DNA from: Rheinheimera lutimaris
Lineage (GTDB): Bacteria > Pseudomonadota > Gammaproteobacteria > Enterobacterales > Alteromonadaceae
DNA: 64,000 bases
Direction: 5' to 3'
Assembly (NCBI RefSeq): GCF_013283795.1
Contig: NZ_JABSOD010000002.1
Coordinates: 124,001-188,000, forward strand
Below are positions 1-8,213 of the stretch, piece by piece. Position numbers and translations under genes: made by a program. A model generated the notes under the pieces. The model saw only the letters and a program-made list of their open reading frames with translations, was not told the origin of the DNA and ran no database searches. Numbering within the stretch: the first letter of the stretch is position 1; each line of letters opens with the position of its first letter.

Positions 1-268
1 TTATCAAGAGCTGGAAGAGGGCTTGCCGGATGAGTTTTATATCGCCCAATTTATGGTCGACCTGAAACTGCAGGGGCAGGGCATAGGTACTGAAGCAACC
101 CGGTTGGCAATAGCAGAAATAAGCCAAATACCCGAGTGTAAAATTATCTCTATTTTGTATATGCCGGGCCATGATGCCATGCGCAATTTTTACGCCCGCT
201 TTGGCTTTGTGGTTACCGAAGAAGATGAAAACGACGGTGTGGTGATGGAGCTTAAAGTGCGAGAATAA
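1..268 (+). CDS. GNAT acetyltransferase, C-terminal part (cut by window start)
   Basis: The reading frame is open from the first bases, so the gene begins before the window; the TTG at 23 is probably an internal codon. The visible ~88 residues contain the acetyl-CoA loop region (LQGQGIGTEATRLA, the Q/R-x-x-G-x-G/A signature) and the final beta-strand region NFYARFGF typical of GNAT N-acetyltransferases, ending at TAA 266-268. GNAT enzymes move an acetyl group from acetyl-CoA to an amine. The substrate cannot be told from this fragment. Family call is firm, function open. Confidence 0.8.
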   Translation, partial: YQELEEGLPDEFYIAQFMVDLKLQGQGIGTEATRLAIAEISQIPECKIISILYMPGHDAMRNFYARFGFVVTEEDENDGVVMELKVRE

Positions 269-505
269 AAGCCATTGCCGCAGATTAACGCTTTTAAGCG
301 ATAGGCGGTAAGTTGCGGCTATCGCAAATATCAAGCGGCAAGTGCTCCGTACCGCCGGAGCATATCGGCGCTTCGTCAAAGCGGCAATGAGCGATAAGCA
401 AACGGTAAGGTTAATTTTGATCTGACTCCGAGAGGCTAATGGGTGACCCTAATAATCCAAAAACAGAGCCTAGCAGGGCGGGGTTTATCAGCATGCAGCC
501 ACTTT
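269..505. other. Intergenic stretch with a hairpin
   Basis: About 240 bases without a credible gene. It holds one small hairpin (TGCTCCG at 343-349 pairing with CGGAGCA at 356-362) without a following T-run. I see no clear promoter or RNA gene. Confidence 0.4.
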
Positions 506-1291
506 TCATCTACAGTTCTCAATTTCGATACAAGATCTAACAAATCTATTTCCAAGCACAGTAAAAGCGAGAGAATCAGTAATATGTAAATTTACTGTGG
601 GACTGTATATACCTTTACTATCTCCATATTCAGGAACGTACTCTGCTTCACTTTCGGATTCTAAATCTATTAGTTTTAATCTCATTAAATTTAATAAACT
701 AGAGTTAAAATCAAGCTCTAGTACTAAATTACTCTTTTTACAAACTTCAAATATTATGTTTGACGCCCATTCAACAGCATTTGTTTCTCCAGAATAATTG
801 CTACGATTCCTTTCCCCAATGATATTCGAACCAGCCTCTCTATATAGGACTTCTAACAAAATGGCTTCTCCAGGTAAAAGCTGCTGAATTATTGAAACGA
901 AAGCCGGATGTACGTTTCCTGATGTACTTTTTTTCATAGACGAAGCAATGAGTTGTGCGTACATGTTTCTTAGTGCTTCTTGGTCATACGAAAAATACAG
1001 ATTAAGTGCAGCTGGGCCAGCAATATTCATAGGCGGTGGCTGGATTTCGGATACGGGAATATTTGCGAGTTTTTGGGTCACTTTAGCCGAAAGCCATTGC
1101 TTGCTTTGTTGATACCCCCAATTTACTGCATCTAGAGGTGCGAGAGCGATAGAGACCGTTTTGGCTGTTGTTAATAACGCCTTTCCAACTTCACGAGTTG
1201 CTGGTTGTAATAAGTCTTTATAGATTTCTGGAGCAAGATCTTTTAGCCCTAAAGCTTTAGCAGTCTCTTCAACTATATTTTTTTCAGTCAT
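506..1291 (-). CDS. Abi-alpha / DUF4393 family protein
   Basis: A 261-residue protein with no signal peptide. The N-terminal half (APEIYKDLLQPATREVGKAL, then a long helix) and the central segment (an IPVSEIQPPP stretch, the block around residues 93-130 with YFSYDQEALRNMYAQLIASS, then VHPAFVSIIQQL) match the DUF4393 layout as I know it, now called Abi_alpha after abortive-infection proteins. Base composition is clearly more AT-rich than the surrounding genes, suggesting recent acquisition. It lies downstream of, and on the same strand as, a HEPN-motif gene, about 100 bases away. A phage-defence role is inferred from family name and neighbour only; the biochemical activity is unknown. Confidence 0.65.
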   Translation of the reverse strand: MTEKNIVEETAKALGLKDLAPEIYKDLLQPATREVGKALLTTAKTVSIALAPLDAVNWGYQQSKQWLSAKVTQKLANIPVSEIQPPPMNIAGPAALNLYFSYDQEALRNMYAQLIASSMKKSTSGNVHPAFVSIIQQLLPGEAILLEVLYREAGSNIIGERNRSNYSGETNAVEWASNIIFEVCKKSNLVLELDFNSSLLNLMRLKLIDLESESEAEYVPEYGDSKGIYSPTVNLHITDSLAFTVLGNRFVRSCIEIENCR

Positions 1292-1302
1292 TTTATCGCT
1301 CT

Positions 1303-1399
1303 CAGTTAACTCGGACTGCTATACGCCCCAATAACGGCGCGGTCATGGCGAAGCCGCGCCGTTTTTGCGTCACAGCGAGCGGGACGAGTGAGTTAAGTG
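1303..1399. repeat. Imperfect palindrome between the two defence-like genes
   Basis: An inner perfect 10-bp stem (AACGGCGCGG 1333-1342 with CCGCGCCGTT 1354-1363, loop 11) is followed on the + strand by TTTTT, as in an intrinsic terminator. However, both flanking genes run on the - strand. The arms extend outward to a second match (TTAACTC on the left, GAGTTAA on the right), giving a ~97-bp imperfect palindrome whose right edge GTTAAGT fits the integron core GTTRRRY. The left edge fits RYYYAAC with one mismatch. Terminator or attC-like site; undecided. Confidence 0.4.
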
Positions 1400-2061
1400 T
1401 CATTCGTTCGGCCAATGAAGTCAGATATTGAGACTATCATTAACTCAACCTGCTTTGAGTCATATTGTTCAAATTCACCGTGAGCCGCGTTATTGCGAAT
1501 GCCAAGCAGATAAGTAACGTTTTTCTGATCGATTTTGTTGTAAACACCAGTCTTACATAAGTCCGCATTTACAACATCTGCTTTTTTCGGCACCAGCTTA
1601 CCATTGCGTTCAATTTCAACATCTATTTGATGAGTTTTACACAGTATCCTTAAATGTTGTTCCAACGCAGTTCCGGCAAGTATAGCTGCTGGGTCTTTAT
1701 AACCTTCATTAAGCTGGTGTTCCGCCATTTCGAGAAAATCTGCGAAAATGTCTGCCGAGATTAAGCCCCTTGTTGTGGTTAACCAGCCATTTTCTATTTC
1801 ACCTTTTACAGCTGATAATATCCCGATCCCACGCTTGGTTGTAGATGGCTGAGCATCACTTACTTTTTCGGAGAAATCCGTGAAATATGGATGAGTCAGA
1901 CCAAATAATTTGAGTATAAATGACATTGACGCAGCTCTGAATTGATAGAACAAGACCAGATCTACTCTAATAAATTGTCCACTTTGAGCTTCCGTCTTGA
2001 GAACGTTGTTACCTAAGGTGATTAACTCTTCAACACGTTCAATAAGTATTTCGGTGTTCAT
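1393..2061 (-). CDS. HEPN-motif protein, putative RNase-like defence factor
   Basis: A 222-residue soluble protein. I chose the ATG at 2061 because GGAGG lies just before it; a longer frame begins at 2115 without such a site. The C-terminal part has a helix pair (AAILAGTALEQHLRILC) and, about residues 189-194, the sequence RNNAAH, which fits the R-x(4-6)-H catalytic motif of HEPN domains. These are often RNA-cleaving subunits of toxin-antitoxin and abortive-infection systems. AT-rich like the DUF4393 gene that follows on the same strand, and the two may form a pair. No nucleotidyltransferase (MNT) partner is visible. HEPN assignment is by motif and helix pattern; activity is inferred. Confidence 0.55.
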   Translation of the reverse strand: MNTEILIERVEELITLGNNVLKTEAQSGQFIRVDLVLFYQFRAASMSFILKLFGLTHPYFTDFSEKVSDAQPSTTKRGIGILSAVKGEIENGWLTTTRGLISADIFADFLEMAEHQLNEGYKDPAAILAGTALEQHLRILCKTHQIDVEIERNGKLVPKKADVVNADLCKTGVYNKIDQKNVTYLLGIRNNAAHGEFEQYDSKQVELMIVSISDFIGRTNDT

Positions 2062-2352
2062 ACATCCTCCATGACTCTTAACGCTTATTAGGCGAATCGA
2101 TCCGTAGTTAAACACGGGGCAACCTGCCTTTGTAAATTTAATGTACAGAACACTACACGGCTTCTTTAGAACTTACAATAACTTATAGGTACAGCTGACA
2201 ACTATGCTAGCTAACCCGCCTAACAGGCAACGACGGTAACCAGATGTGAACTGGATATCTTCACAGCGCTGATAATTTTGCTAGAGATTAGAAATTTGGC
2301 ACACACCCGACCTTTAACAGCCAATTTCCACTGCTGATTAAAGCTCATTCGG

Positions 2353-3264
2353 TCAAACTTGCTGATACTGCTGCAAAAAATCGACAAAGGCGGTTACCCG
2401 TGCCGGGCGAAAGCGCCCTGGTGGGTATACTGCGTAAATACCGGCTTGCGCTAAGCTCCAGTCCGGCAATAGCCGGACTAAATGCCCGCTGTTAACTAAC
2501 TCGCGGGCGCTGTAGTCGGGCAGTATGCCAAGGCCGGCGCCGGCCAGCATTAAGGCAGTAATAGTATGGGTAGAGCTGGTTTTAAGCGGTGCCTGTAAAT
2601 ACTGACTAACTTGCTGCTTTGCCCCTGTGTGTGGGTTAGTGTGGCTAAAAGTCCACTGCTGCGGCTGGTTTAACGGTGTAAAAGCAATAAAGGCATGGCT
2701 GGTGAGATCCTGCGGATGTTGTGGTGTGCCGGCTTTTGCCAGATAGGCCGGGGCGGCCAGTAACCATTGTTCAAAGCTGCCGAGTTTGCGTGCGGTTTGA
2801 TTGGAGTCTTTTAACCAACCGGCGCGGATGGTTAAATCGATACCTTCTTTGATAAGGTCTTTGACCTGGTCGCTGCTGCGAAACTCTACCTCTAACGCCG
2901 GATGCCGCGCCATAAAGGCGACTACGGCGGGCGCCAATATGCGGTTGGTGTAATCTTCCGGTGCGCTTAATACCAGCTTACCCTGTAATACTTTGTCGCT
3001 GCTTTGCAATTGCTGCAACGCGTGTTGCAGCTGGTCCAGCAGTGGCAGGCAATCGTGCAGTAACTGTTCGCCGGCACGGGTTAAGCTGAGCTGGCGGGTA
3101 GTGCGGCGAAACAGTGCTACCTCCAGGTGTTGCTCCAGCGCTTTTAACTGCAGGCTAATGGTAGTTTTACTGCAGCCCAGCTGTTCGGCGGCGGCGGTAA
3201 AGCTGCCGGCCTGCGCCAGGCGCTGCACCAGTTGCAGGCTATTTAAATCGGCTTGCTTTAGCAT
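2353..3264 (-). CDS. LysR-family transcriptional regulator
   Basis: 303 residues, normal length for the family. Residues ~3-62 form the winged helix-turn-helix (AGSFTAAAEQLGCSKTTISLQLKALEQHL followed by LFRRTTRQLSLTRAGE). The rest is the effector-binding domain, with the usual RAGWL and GAGLGILPDY segments. Resembles the CrgA/YafC-type LysR regulators that often sit beside an oxidoreductase. It is transcribed divergently from an NAD(P)-binding oxidoreductase starting at 3382, the classic arrangement in which the regulator controls its neighbour and itself. The inducer is unknown. Confidence 0.92.
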   Translation of the reverse strand: MLKQADLNSLQLVQRLAQAGSFTAAAEQLGCSKTTISLQLKALEQHLEVALFRRTTRQLSLTRAGEQLLHDCLPLLDQLQHALQQLQSSDKVLQGKLVLSAPEDYTNRILAPAVVAFMARHPALEVEFRSSDQVKDLIKEGIDLTIRAGWLKDSNQTARKLGSFEQWLLAAPAYLAKAGTPQHPQDLTSHAFIAFTPLNQPQQWTFSHTNPHTGAKQQVSQYLQAPLKTSSTHTITALMLAGAGLGILPDYSARELVNSGHLVRLLPDWSLAQAGIYAVYPPGRFRPARVTAFVDFLQQYQQV

Positions 3265-3270
3265 GATTGT

Positions 3271-3302
3271 TTTAATTTATTAAACAGTGATTTTAATATT
3301 AA
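3271..3302. promoter_or_regulatory. Candidate LysR operator region
   Basis: Two AT-rich palindromes lie in the divergent intergenic region: TTTAAT-TT-ATTAAA at 3271-3284 and TTAATATTAA at 3293-3302. The first begins 7 bases upstream of the regulator's start codon. LysR sites usually have a T-N11-A palindrome in such a place. Low complexity makes chance matches easy. Confidence 0.3.
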
Positions 3303-3381
3303 GCTATTTTTCTGTGTTAATCGAGCCGCCATAATGTCGTCACATTAATTGTTCAGACAACAACCTTGTGAGGAAAACAGG

Positions 3382-4020
3382 ATGGAATTAGTCATTTTAG
3401 GCGCATCAGGATTTATCGGCTCGGCCATTACTGCTGAAGCACTGGCACGCGGCCATCAGGTAACAGCGGTGGTAAGCCGGCCTGAGCGCGTAGCGGTGCA
3501 AGCGGGCTTAACCGTAGTGGGGCTGGATATTAACGACACCCCGGCGTTAACCCGGCTGCTTAGTGGTAAAGCGGTGGTGATCAGCGCCTTTAGCGGCCAC
3601 GCGCAGCAAGATGTAAAGGGTTATTACTTAAAGGCGTTTAACTCGGTACTGAATGCGGCAACGGCCGCTAACGTAGGCCGCTTGCTGGTGGTAGGCGGTG
3701 CCGCAACCTTACTGCTACCCGATGGCAGCCGCTTATTGGACAGCCCGCAGTTTCCACCGGAATACCGCGCTACCGCTGAAGGTGCGGCTGAAGTGCTGCA
3801 GCAGTTACGCGAACAAAGTGCGCTTAACTGGAGCTTTTTATCGCCGGCGGCTGAAATATTCCCGGGCGATAAAACCGGCAATTTCCGGCTGGGCTTAGAT
3901 AATTTACTTACCGACGCTGAGGGCAAAAGCCGCATATCTAACGGTGATTATGCTGCAGCTATGCTGGATGAAACAGAGCAACCGCAGCATTTGAATAAAC
4001 GCTTTAGTGTGGCGTACTAA
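3382..4020 (+). CDS. NAD(P)-binding short oxidoreductase (NmrA/SDR-like)
   Basis: A 212-residue protein starting at the ATG at 3382, which has AGGA seven bases upstream; the in-frame TTG at 3349 lacks support. Residues 7-13 (GASGFIG) form the Rossmann GxxGxxG dinucleotide-binding loop. Later segments (LLVVGGAATL, SFLSPAAEIFPGDKTG) match the atypical NAD(P)H-binding SDR group that includes NmrA-like and YwnB-like proteins. Such proteins act as flavin/quinone reductases or redox sensors; the substrate is not evident. Probably controlled by the divergent LysR gene. Confidence 0.85.
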   Translation: MELVILGASGFIGSAITAEALARGHQVTAVVSRPERVAVQAGLTVVGLDINDTPALTRLLSGKAVVISAFSGHAQQDVKGYYLKAFNSVLNAATAANVGRLLVVGGAATLLLPDGSRLLDSPQFPPEYRATAEGAAEVLQQLREQSALNWSFLSPAAEIFPGDKTGNFRLGLDNLLTDAEGKSRISNGDYAAAMLDETEQPQHLNKRFSVAY

Positions 4021-4039
4021 TAAGGTCGTGAATGCTCCG

Positions 4040-4768
4040 TTAGTCCGGTAAACCGGCCAGGCGTGAACGACGTCGGGCCGGTTTAAAGCGTTGCCATAAT
4101 AATGCCAAACCGCTTAGGGTAAACAGCAAGGACGCTGCGGCAGTGGCGATAAGCAGCGGGTTATTAAAGTTGCTGCGATCCTGATAATCCATAATGTGCA
4201 GCATCCAGAAAAAATCGAACACACGCCAGCCGTTGGTTCTTACCCGTTGTACCAAGCCTGTTGCCGGGTCCAGATAAAAGCTGGTGTTATTGGCATCGTT
4301 AAATTGCACTATCCAAAGCGGTGCGGTCAGATTTTTAACTTCCTGTGGCAGTTGCTGTAATAACTGTACCTTTTGCAATTGGCCTTGCCCAAGGTATTGT
4401 GCTGTCGCCAGTTGCCGGATCTGGTGTTCGGTTAAATTTGCTACCGGTTTGCCGGTAGTGGCTGAGTATCGGTAATGTTGATCATCATCTGCTACCAGGT
4501 ACACCGGGCTTGCGCTAAGTTGCTGGTCGCTAATATGTAGTTGCTGGCTAAGGCTTAAGCTGGCGTTCGCACTATGGTGTTTAAGTATGCTCGCCGGCGC
4601 TACAGATGCTGTATGCCAGGTTAGGGTGCTACTGAAACGTAAATGCTCCCCCCGTACTTGCTCAATAGGCATAACCGCCATCACGAGGCCACTTAAAAAC
4701 CAGAATATAATCTGGAGAACCAAGATTAAACCCAGCCAATTGTGCAACCAGCGGCAAGCTTTGATCAT
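4040..4768 (-). CDS. PepSY-associated membrane protein
   Basis: 242 residues from the ATG at 4768; an upstream in-frame start at 4810 would run into the preceding receptor gene. An N-terminal membrane segment (~8-30, preceded by RWLHNWLG) and a C-terminal one (~205-228) flank a periplasmic domain with two PepSY-like segments, one around ATTGKPVANLTEHQI and one around FYLDPATGLVQRV. Histidines in RWLHNW and FWMLHIMDY recall haem- or metal-reductase PepSY_TM proteins. It follows the TonB receptor gene by 13 bases, so the two are probably one operon. A role in handling copper after uptake, for example by reduction, is an inference from this context. Confidence 0.75.
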   Translation of the reverse strand: MIKACRWLHNWLGLILVLQIIFWFLSGLVMAVMPIEQVRGEHLRFSSTLTWHTASVAPASILKHHSANASLSLSQQLHISDQQLSASPVYLVADDDQHYRYSATTGKPVANLTEHQIRQLATAQYLGQGQLQKVQLLQQLPQEVKNLTAPLWIVQFNDANNTSFYLDPATGLVQRVRTNGWRVFDFFWMLHIMDYQDRSNFNNPLLIATAAASLLFTLSGLALLWQRFKPARRRSRLAGLPD

Positions 4769-4781
4769 AAATAGCACTCGA

Positions 4782-6887
4782 CTACATAAAGTTAAAACGG
4801 ATACCGGCATTTACCGAGCGGCCGGCACCTTTCAGTTGGCTAAAGCCGTTGCTGTTGTCCTGGCGGTATTCAGCGATATTGACGCCGCCAAGTGGCAGTT
4901 CATAGTCTTTATCCAGCAGGTTGCTGATGCCAAAACTCAGTGTTAACTGATTATGTTGCCATTGGCTATTCAGATCCAATAAGGCATAGCTGGCGGTTGG
5001 GTTTTCCAGCCGGCGACTGTCCAGCCGGCTTTTGCCATCCTGCCATTGCCATTTTAGTGCAGTTTGCAGCTTACCCAGCTGATGTTGCAGCTGAACTGAC
5101 GTATTAAATGGCCTTTGCTGGTAAAGGGGCTCGTTACTATTGTCGCGATTAGCCCGGTTTACTTTGGCCTCTGCTTGCAACTGCCACTGACCCAAACGGG
5201 CGTCAGACGCTAACAGCCATTCGCCACTGGCTTCAATGCCATATAAAGTGGCGTCTAAATTAACAAACTGCAGCCGGTGACGCAGGTTGTCGCCGGTATT
5301 AAAGCTGCCAGCAATGCTCACGTCGATAAAATCCGCAACCTTGGTGTAAAACGGCCGCAATTGCAGCATGGTGTTATCACTGCTGTAAAGATAAGCAATA
5401 CTCAGGGTGCGGGCGGTTTCGGGCTTCAGGTTAATATCGCCGATATAGCCGTTGCCGTCACCAAACCAGCCAATCATGGTGATGGCCATTTGGCCCTGGC
5501 CCCAGCTGTAACGTTCGTACAGGTTGGGGGCGCGGTTTTTCTGTGCCAGACCAAACTGCAGTTGCTGCGCGTCATCCAACTGATAACTGGCTGAAAAGCT
5601 CAGATCTACCAGCGTATCGCTCTGCTTGCGGTCTTGCTGGTTAAACGCCTGTGCTGCTACAGCATCGGCCGCCATCATGCCCATCATCATGTTGTTGTAA
5701 GCCTGAACATCGCCGGTATTGGTGCTAACTTGCTCCAGGCGCAGGCCATAGTTAAGCAGCCATGTTGTCGTTAATTGTTGGTTAAGTTCGGCAAAAATTG
5801 CCAGACGCTGGCGTTTGCCATCATTAATATTGATGTAATCGTCCGGGCCCATCATCATTGAGCCTGGCACTGCCGGCCAGATATCGTTTAAACGGAACTG
5901 ATAAAACTCGTGGCCGACTTTTAGCGTAGTGTCGCTTGATATTGCAGTTTGCCAATGCAGTTGATAACTGTAATCGTCACTGTCGGTCAGCATCGGCATG
6001 GTGCCGGGCTTTTCTGCGCTAAAAAAGCCCATTTCGTGCTCGATACCTTGCCAGTTAACACGGGCCAACAAATCACCGTCGGCCAGTGGGCGCTGGTATT
6101 GCAGCGTTACGCCAAAGCTCTGGTTTTCTGTCATGTCCATATACTGGTTGGCAAAGCCCTGAAACGGAATGTACTGATGGCTAAGCTTAACCGCCAGTTG
6201 CTCTTCGCCATCCTGCCAGGCACCAACCAGCTGATGGTTTTGCGCCCGGTACAAGGTATCAGGCACTCTTTCGTCGTTGCCGTCGCGGTAACTGTTGGCA
6301 TCGCTATAGGCGCCGTCGTATTTCAGGCTGAATTGTTTGCTGGAAAACTCCGTGCCGCCAGTTATGTTAATTGCGTCGCCATTGCTTTGATAACGGCTAC
6401 CAAGGTAACTTTGTTGGTGAGACAGGCTGGCGCTGTCGGTAAAGGTTGGGTTGATGCTGCTTACGCTAATCACACCGGCGATATTATCGCCAGCCATACT
6501 AACCGGGGAAATACCGGCAATCACTGAGACAGCATATATCTGATTGGCGGAAATATACGACAGCGGCGGGTTCATTTCGTTGGCACAGGCTGCGCCGATA
6601 TCGCTGCCATCAATTAATACTTTAATGCGGTTGCCCATCATGCCGTTTAACAGCGGTAAGGCTGAAACCCCGCCGGCGGCAGAGAAATCAACGCCTTTTG
6701 CGCGCAATAACTGCTCGCTGCCGCTTTGGCTGGTTTGCCAGTTTACCCCCTTAACTTCAATTATTTCCAGCTCAGTATTGCTCGCTTGCGACAGAGCGCT
6801 GCAAGAGGTTAACAGTAACAAACTAAGGGCAGTATAGCGTGATGCAGGGCATTGGCGGCACGACATGGCGGGGGGCGTGGATAACAT
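4782..6887 (-). CDS. TonB-dependent copper receptor, OprC/NosA type
   Basis: 701-residue outer-membrane receptor with signal peptide (~1-35), plug domain (~40-145) and 22-strand barrel ending in the usual aromatic-type C-terminus (RFNFM). AAGGA precedes the start. Cys101-x3-Met105 in the plug (CANEM) and His284-x-Met286 in the barrel (HEM) reproduce the CxxxM...HxM copper-binding set known from Pseudomonas OprC, with about the same spacing. Methionine-rich loops (SMMMGP, NNMMMGMM) also suit copper. It imports copper across the outer membrane using TonB energy. The downstream PepSY gene is probably cotranscribed. Substrate assignment rests on these residues; a near-palindromic site lies upstream at 6948-6964. 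Confidence 0.85.
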   Translation of the reverse strand: MLSTPPAMSCRQCPASRYTALSLLLLTSCSALSQASNTELEIIEVKGVNWQTSQSGSEQLLRAKGVDFSAAGGVSALPLLNGMMGNRIKVLIDGSDIGAACANEMNPPLSYISANQIYAVSVIAGISPVSMAGDNIAGVISVSSINPTFTDSASLSHQQSYLGSRYQSNGDAINITGGTEFSSKQFSLKYDGAYSDANSYRDGNDERVPDTLYRAQNHQLVGAWQDGEEQLAVKLSHQYIPFQGFANQYMDMTENQSFGVTLQYQRPLADGDLLARVNWQGIEHEMGFFSAEKPGTMPMLTDSDDYSYQLHWQTAISSDTTLKVGHEFYQFRLNDIWPAVPGSMMMGPDDYININDGKRQRLAIFAELNQQLTTTWLLNYGLRLEQVSTNTGDVQAYNNMMMGMMAADAVAAQAFNQQDRKQSDTLVDLSFSASYQLDDAQQLQFGLAQKNRAPNLYERYSWGQGQMAITMIGWFGDGNGYIGDINLKPETARTLSIAYLYSSDNTMLQLRPFYTKVADFIDVSIAGSFNTGDNLRHRLQFVNLDATLYGIEASGEWLLASDARLGQWQLQAEAKVNRANRDNSNEPLYQQRPFNTSVQLQHQLGKLQTALKWQWQDGKSRLDSRRLENPTASYALLDLNSQWQHNQLTLSFGISNLLDKDYELPLGGVNIAEYRQDNSNGFSQLKGAGRSVNAGIRFNFM

Positions 6888-6947
6888 AAAGCAGTCCTTA
6901 ACAAAAAGTCAGGCCGCTAGTGTAATAAACTCAAATGGTTATGCGGG

Positions 6948-6964
6948 TGTGACATATTGTCGCA
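6948..6964. promoter_or_regulatory. Candidate operator upstream of the copper receptor
   Basis: TGTGACA-TAT-TGTCGCA is a 17-base near-perfect palindrome (one mismatched pair) located 61-77 bases before the receptor start, where a metal-responsive regulator could act. I cannot assign it to a known regulator. Confidence 0.3.
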
Positions 6965-6974
6965 GCAAGCTGGG

Positions 6975-7412
6975 TTAGCCTGCTGCCATTACCAGGTAAT
7001 ATAGCAGCAGATGGCTGATACAAACCACCAATGTCAGATGGTTACGCAGGGCACGGTATTGGGCGGAGTATTGCTGATTTAATCCGCTGCGGTACTCTGC
7101 TGTGCGCACCAACACAAACAAGCAGGCCTGGGTCGCTAAGAAATAATCGTCAGCAAACAGCAGCGCAATGATGCTGAGTACCGGAAAGGTTACGGCAAGC
7201 AGTGCCAGCCGGCTTATTTTGGCGGCAGTTGCGCTGTTGCTGTGCAACACCGGCCACAGTACGCCGGCCATAAAGCCCAATATCAATGCGCTGTATAGCT
7301 GATACAGCTGGATAATATCGGCGCTGCTCAGCCAGAGTTGCCGGCTGTAAAGCAGCGGCAGAACGATAAAGGGGAGCAGGCCGGCATAGCCAAGGCGGTT
7401 TATCAGTGTCAT
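6975..7412 (-). CDS. DUF3429 family membrane protein
   Basis: 145 residues from the ATG at 7412, whose ATGA overlaps the stop codon of the gene before it, implying translational coupling. About five hydrophobic segments (GLLPFIVLPLLY, YSALILGFMAGVLW, LALLAVTFPVLSIIALL, FLATQACLFVLV, LTLVVCISHLLLYYLV) and the LGFMAGVLWP motif are typical of DUF3429 inner-membrane proteins. Function unknown. Third gene of a likely operon with the 115-residue unknown protein and the DCC-family protein. Confidence 0.75.
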   Translation of the reverse strand: MTLINRLGYAGLLPFIVLPLLYSRQLWLSSADIIQLYQLYSALILGFMAGVLWPVLHSNSATAAKISRLALLAVTFPVLSIIALLFADDYFLATQACLFVLVRTAEYRSGLNQQYSAQYRALRNHLTLVVCISHLLLYYLVMAAG

Positions 7413-7756
7413 TCCGGTGTCTCCGATAGCAGTGCCAGGCGCTCTGGCTCGGTTAATATGCCTACCAACACTGTGCGCCGGCGCAGTTTGCACATGCGTT
7501 CGCCGTTATCCAGCAGCGCGCTGAGAAACAGCTCGGGTTGGTCAATACAATCTAAAATACTGTTCCAGTGAATATAACCGCTGTGTTTTAACTGGCCAGC
7601 CTGATAACGGCGCTCCAGCGTTTGGCGTATGTCAGTTATACGCCAGGGCTCGGCCAGCAGTTTACCGGCCATAGCGCGGTGCAGGTGCAATATGTGTTTA
7701 TCGGTGGCAGTGGCAGCTTTGCTGACACTGCGCCGGCGTATCGCAGAGCGTGACAT
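7409..7756 (-). CDS. Conserved-looking protein of unknown function, 115 aa
   Basis: I do not recognise this protein. It is basic at the N-terminus (SRSAIRRRSVSKAATATDKH), has no signal peptide or membrane segment, and contains the segments KHSGYIHWNSILDCIDQPELF and RRTVLVGILTEPE. It starts 11 bases after the DCC protein gene and overlaps the DUF3429 gene by an ATGA, so it is very likely real and coexpressed. The role is unknown. Confidence 0.6.
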   Translation of the reverse strand: MSRSAIRRRSVSKAATATDKHILHLHRAMAGKLLAEPWRITDIRQTLERRYQAGQLKHSGYIHWNSILDCIDQPELFLSALLDNGERMCKLRRRTVLVGILTEPERLALLSETPE

Positions 7757-7767
7757 AGTGCGTTATC

Positions 7768-8112
7768 TTAAATGGCGCAGTCGTTGTTTGAGCAGTTACT
7801 GCGTTTGGTCGCCCAATAAGCATAGGCTTTTTTTGCCAGCCAATAACAGGGCGCTAAACGCAACAACCTCACCAGCCAGTTGTGCCCGGCCAGCTGCCAA
7901 TAGTGCAGGGTAGCGTCGATACCAATTAAAAAATGATCATCCTGCCACAGGTGAATTTGCTGCATCATGGCAGTTTTACTTACGCCGGCAAAGCCGGTAA
8001 AGCCATCTTTGCTGATATCCACCAGCTCAAGATGTGGCTTCAGTTTAGGCCCCAGCCAGTTTATCTCGCGCCGGCATAAGGCACAGCTGCCGTCAAAAAA
8101 CAGTTTTTGCAT
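7768..8112 (-). CDS. DCC-family thiol-disulfide oxidoreductase-like protein (DUF393)
   Basis: 114 residues from the ATG at 8112; the longer frame from 8136 is less likely. The N-terminus FFDGSCALCRREI contains the D-G-x-C-x-x-C signature that names the DCC family, with a thioredoxin-like pattern and the later IHLWQDDHFLIGIDA segment. Members are predicted redox proteins but few have been studied. First gene of the three-gene operon running to 6975. Confidence 0.85.
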   Translation of the reverse strand: MQKLFFDGSCALCRREINWLGPKLKPHLELVDISKDGFTGFAGVSKTAMMQQIHLWQDDHFLIGIDATLHYWQLAGHNWLVRLLRLAPCYWLAKKAYAYWATKRSNCSNNDCAI

Positions 8113-8160
8113 TACGCACTCATAAAAAAAGCCCACTGCCAGCCATTACGCTGCCAATGA

Positions 8161-8205
8161 GCTTTAGATCAGTGTGCTTTAGATTAGTGCGCTGTAGATC
8201 AGGCC
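8161..8205. repeat. Three tandem 15-bp repeats
   Basis: Units GCTTTAGATCAGTGT, GCTTTAGATTAGTGC and GCTGTAGATCAGGCC follow each other head to tail between the aminopeptidase stop and the DCC gene. Probably a small replication-slippage array with no evident function. Confidence 0.75.
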
Positions 8206-8213
8206 GGGTTAAA

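Noticed and set aside
5949-6527. Long + strand frame opposite the TonB receptor (192 codons)
   Set aside because: It is antisense to a complete, well-conserved receptor gene, has no recognisable domain and no ribosome site.
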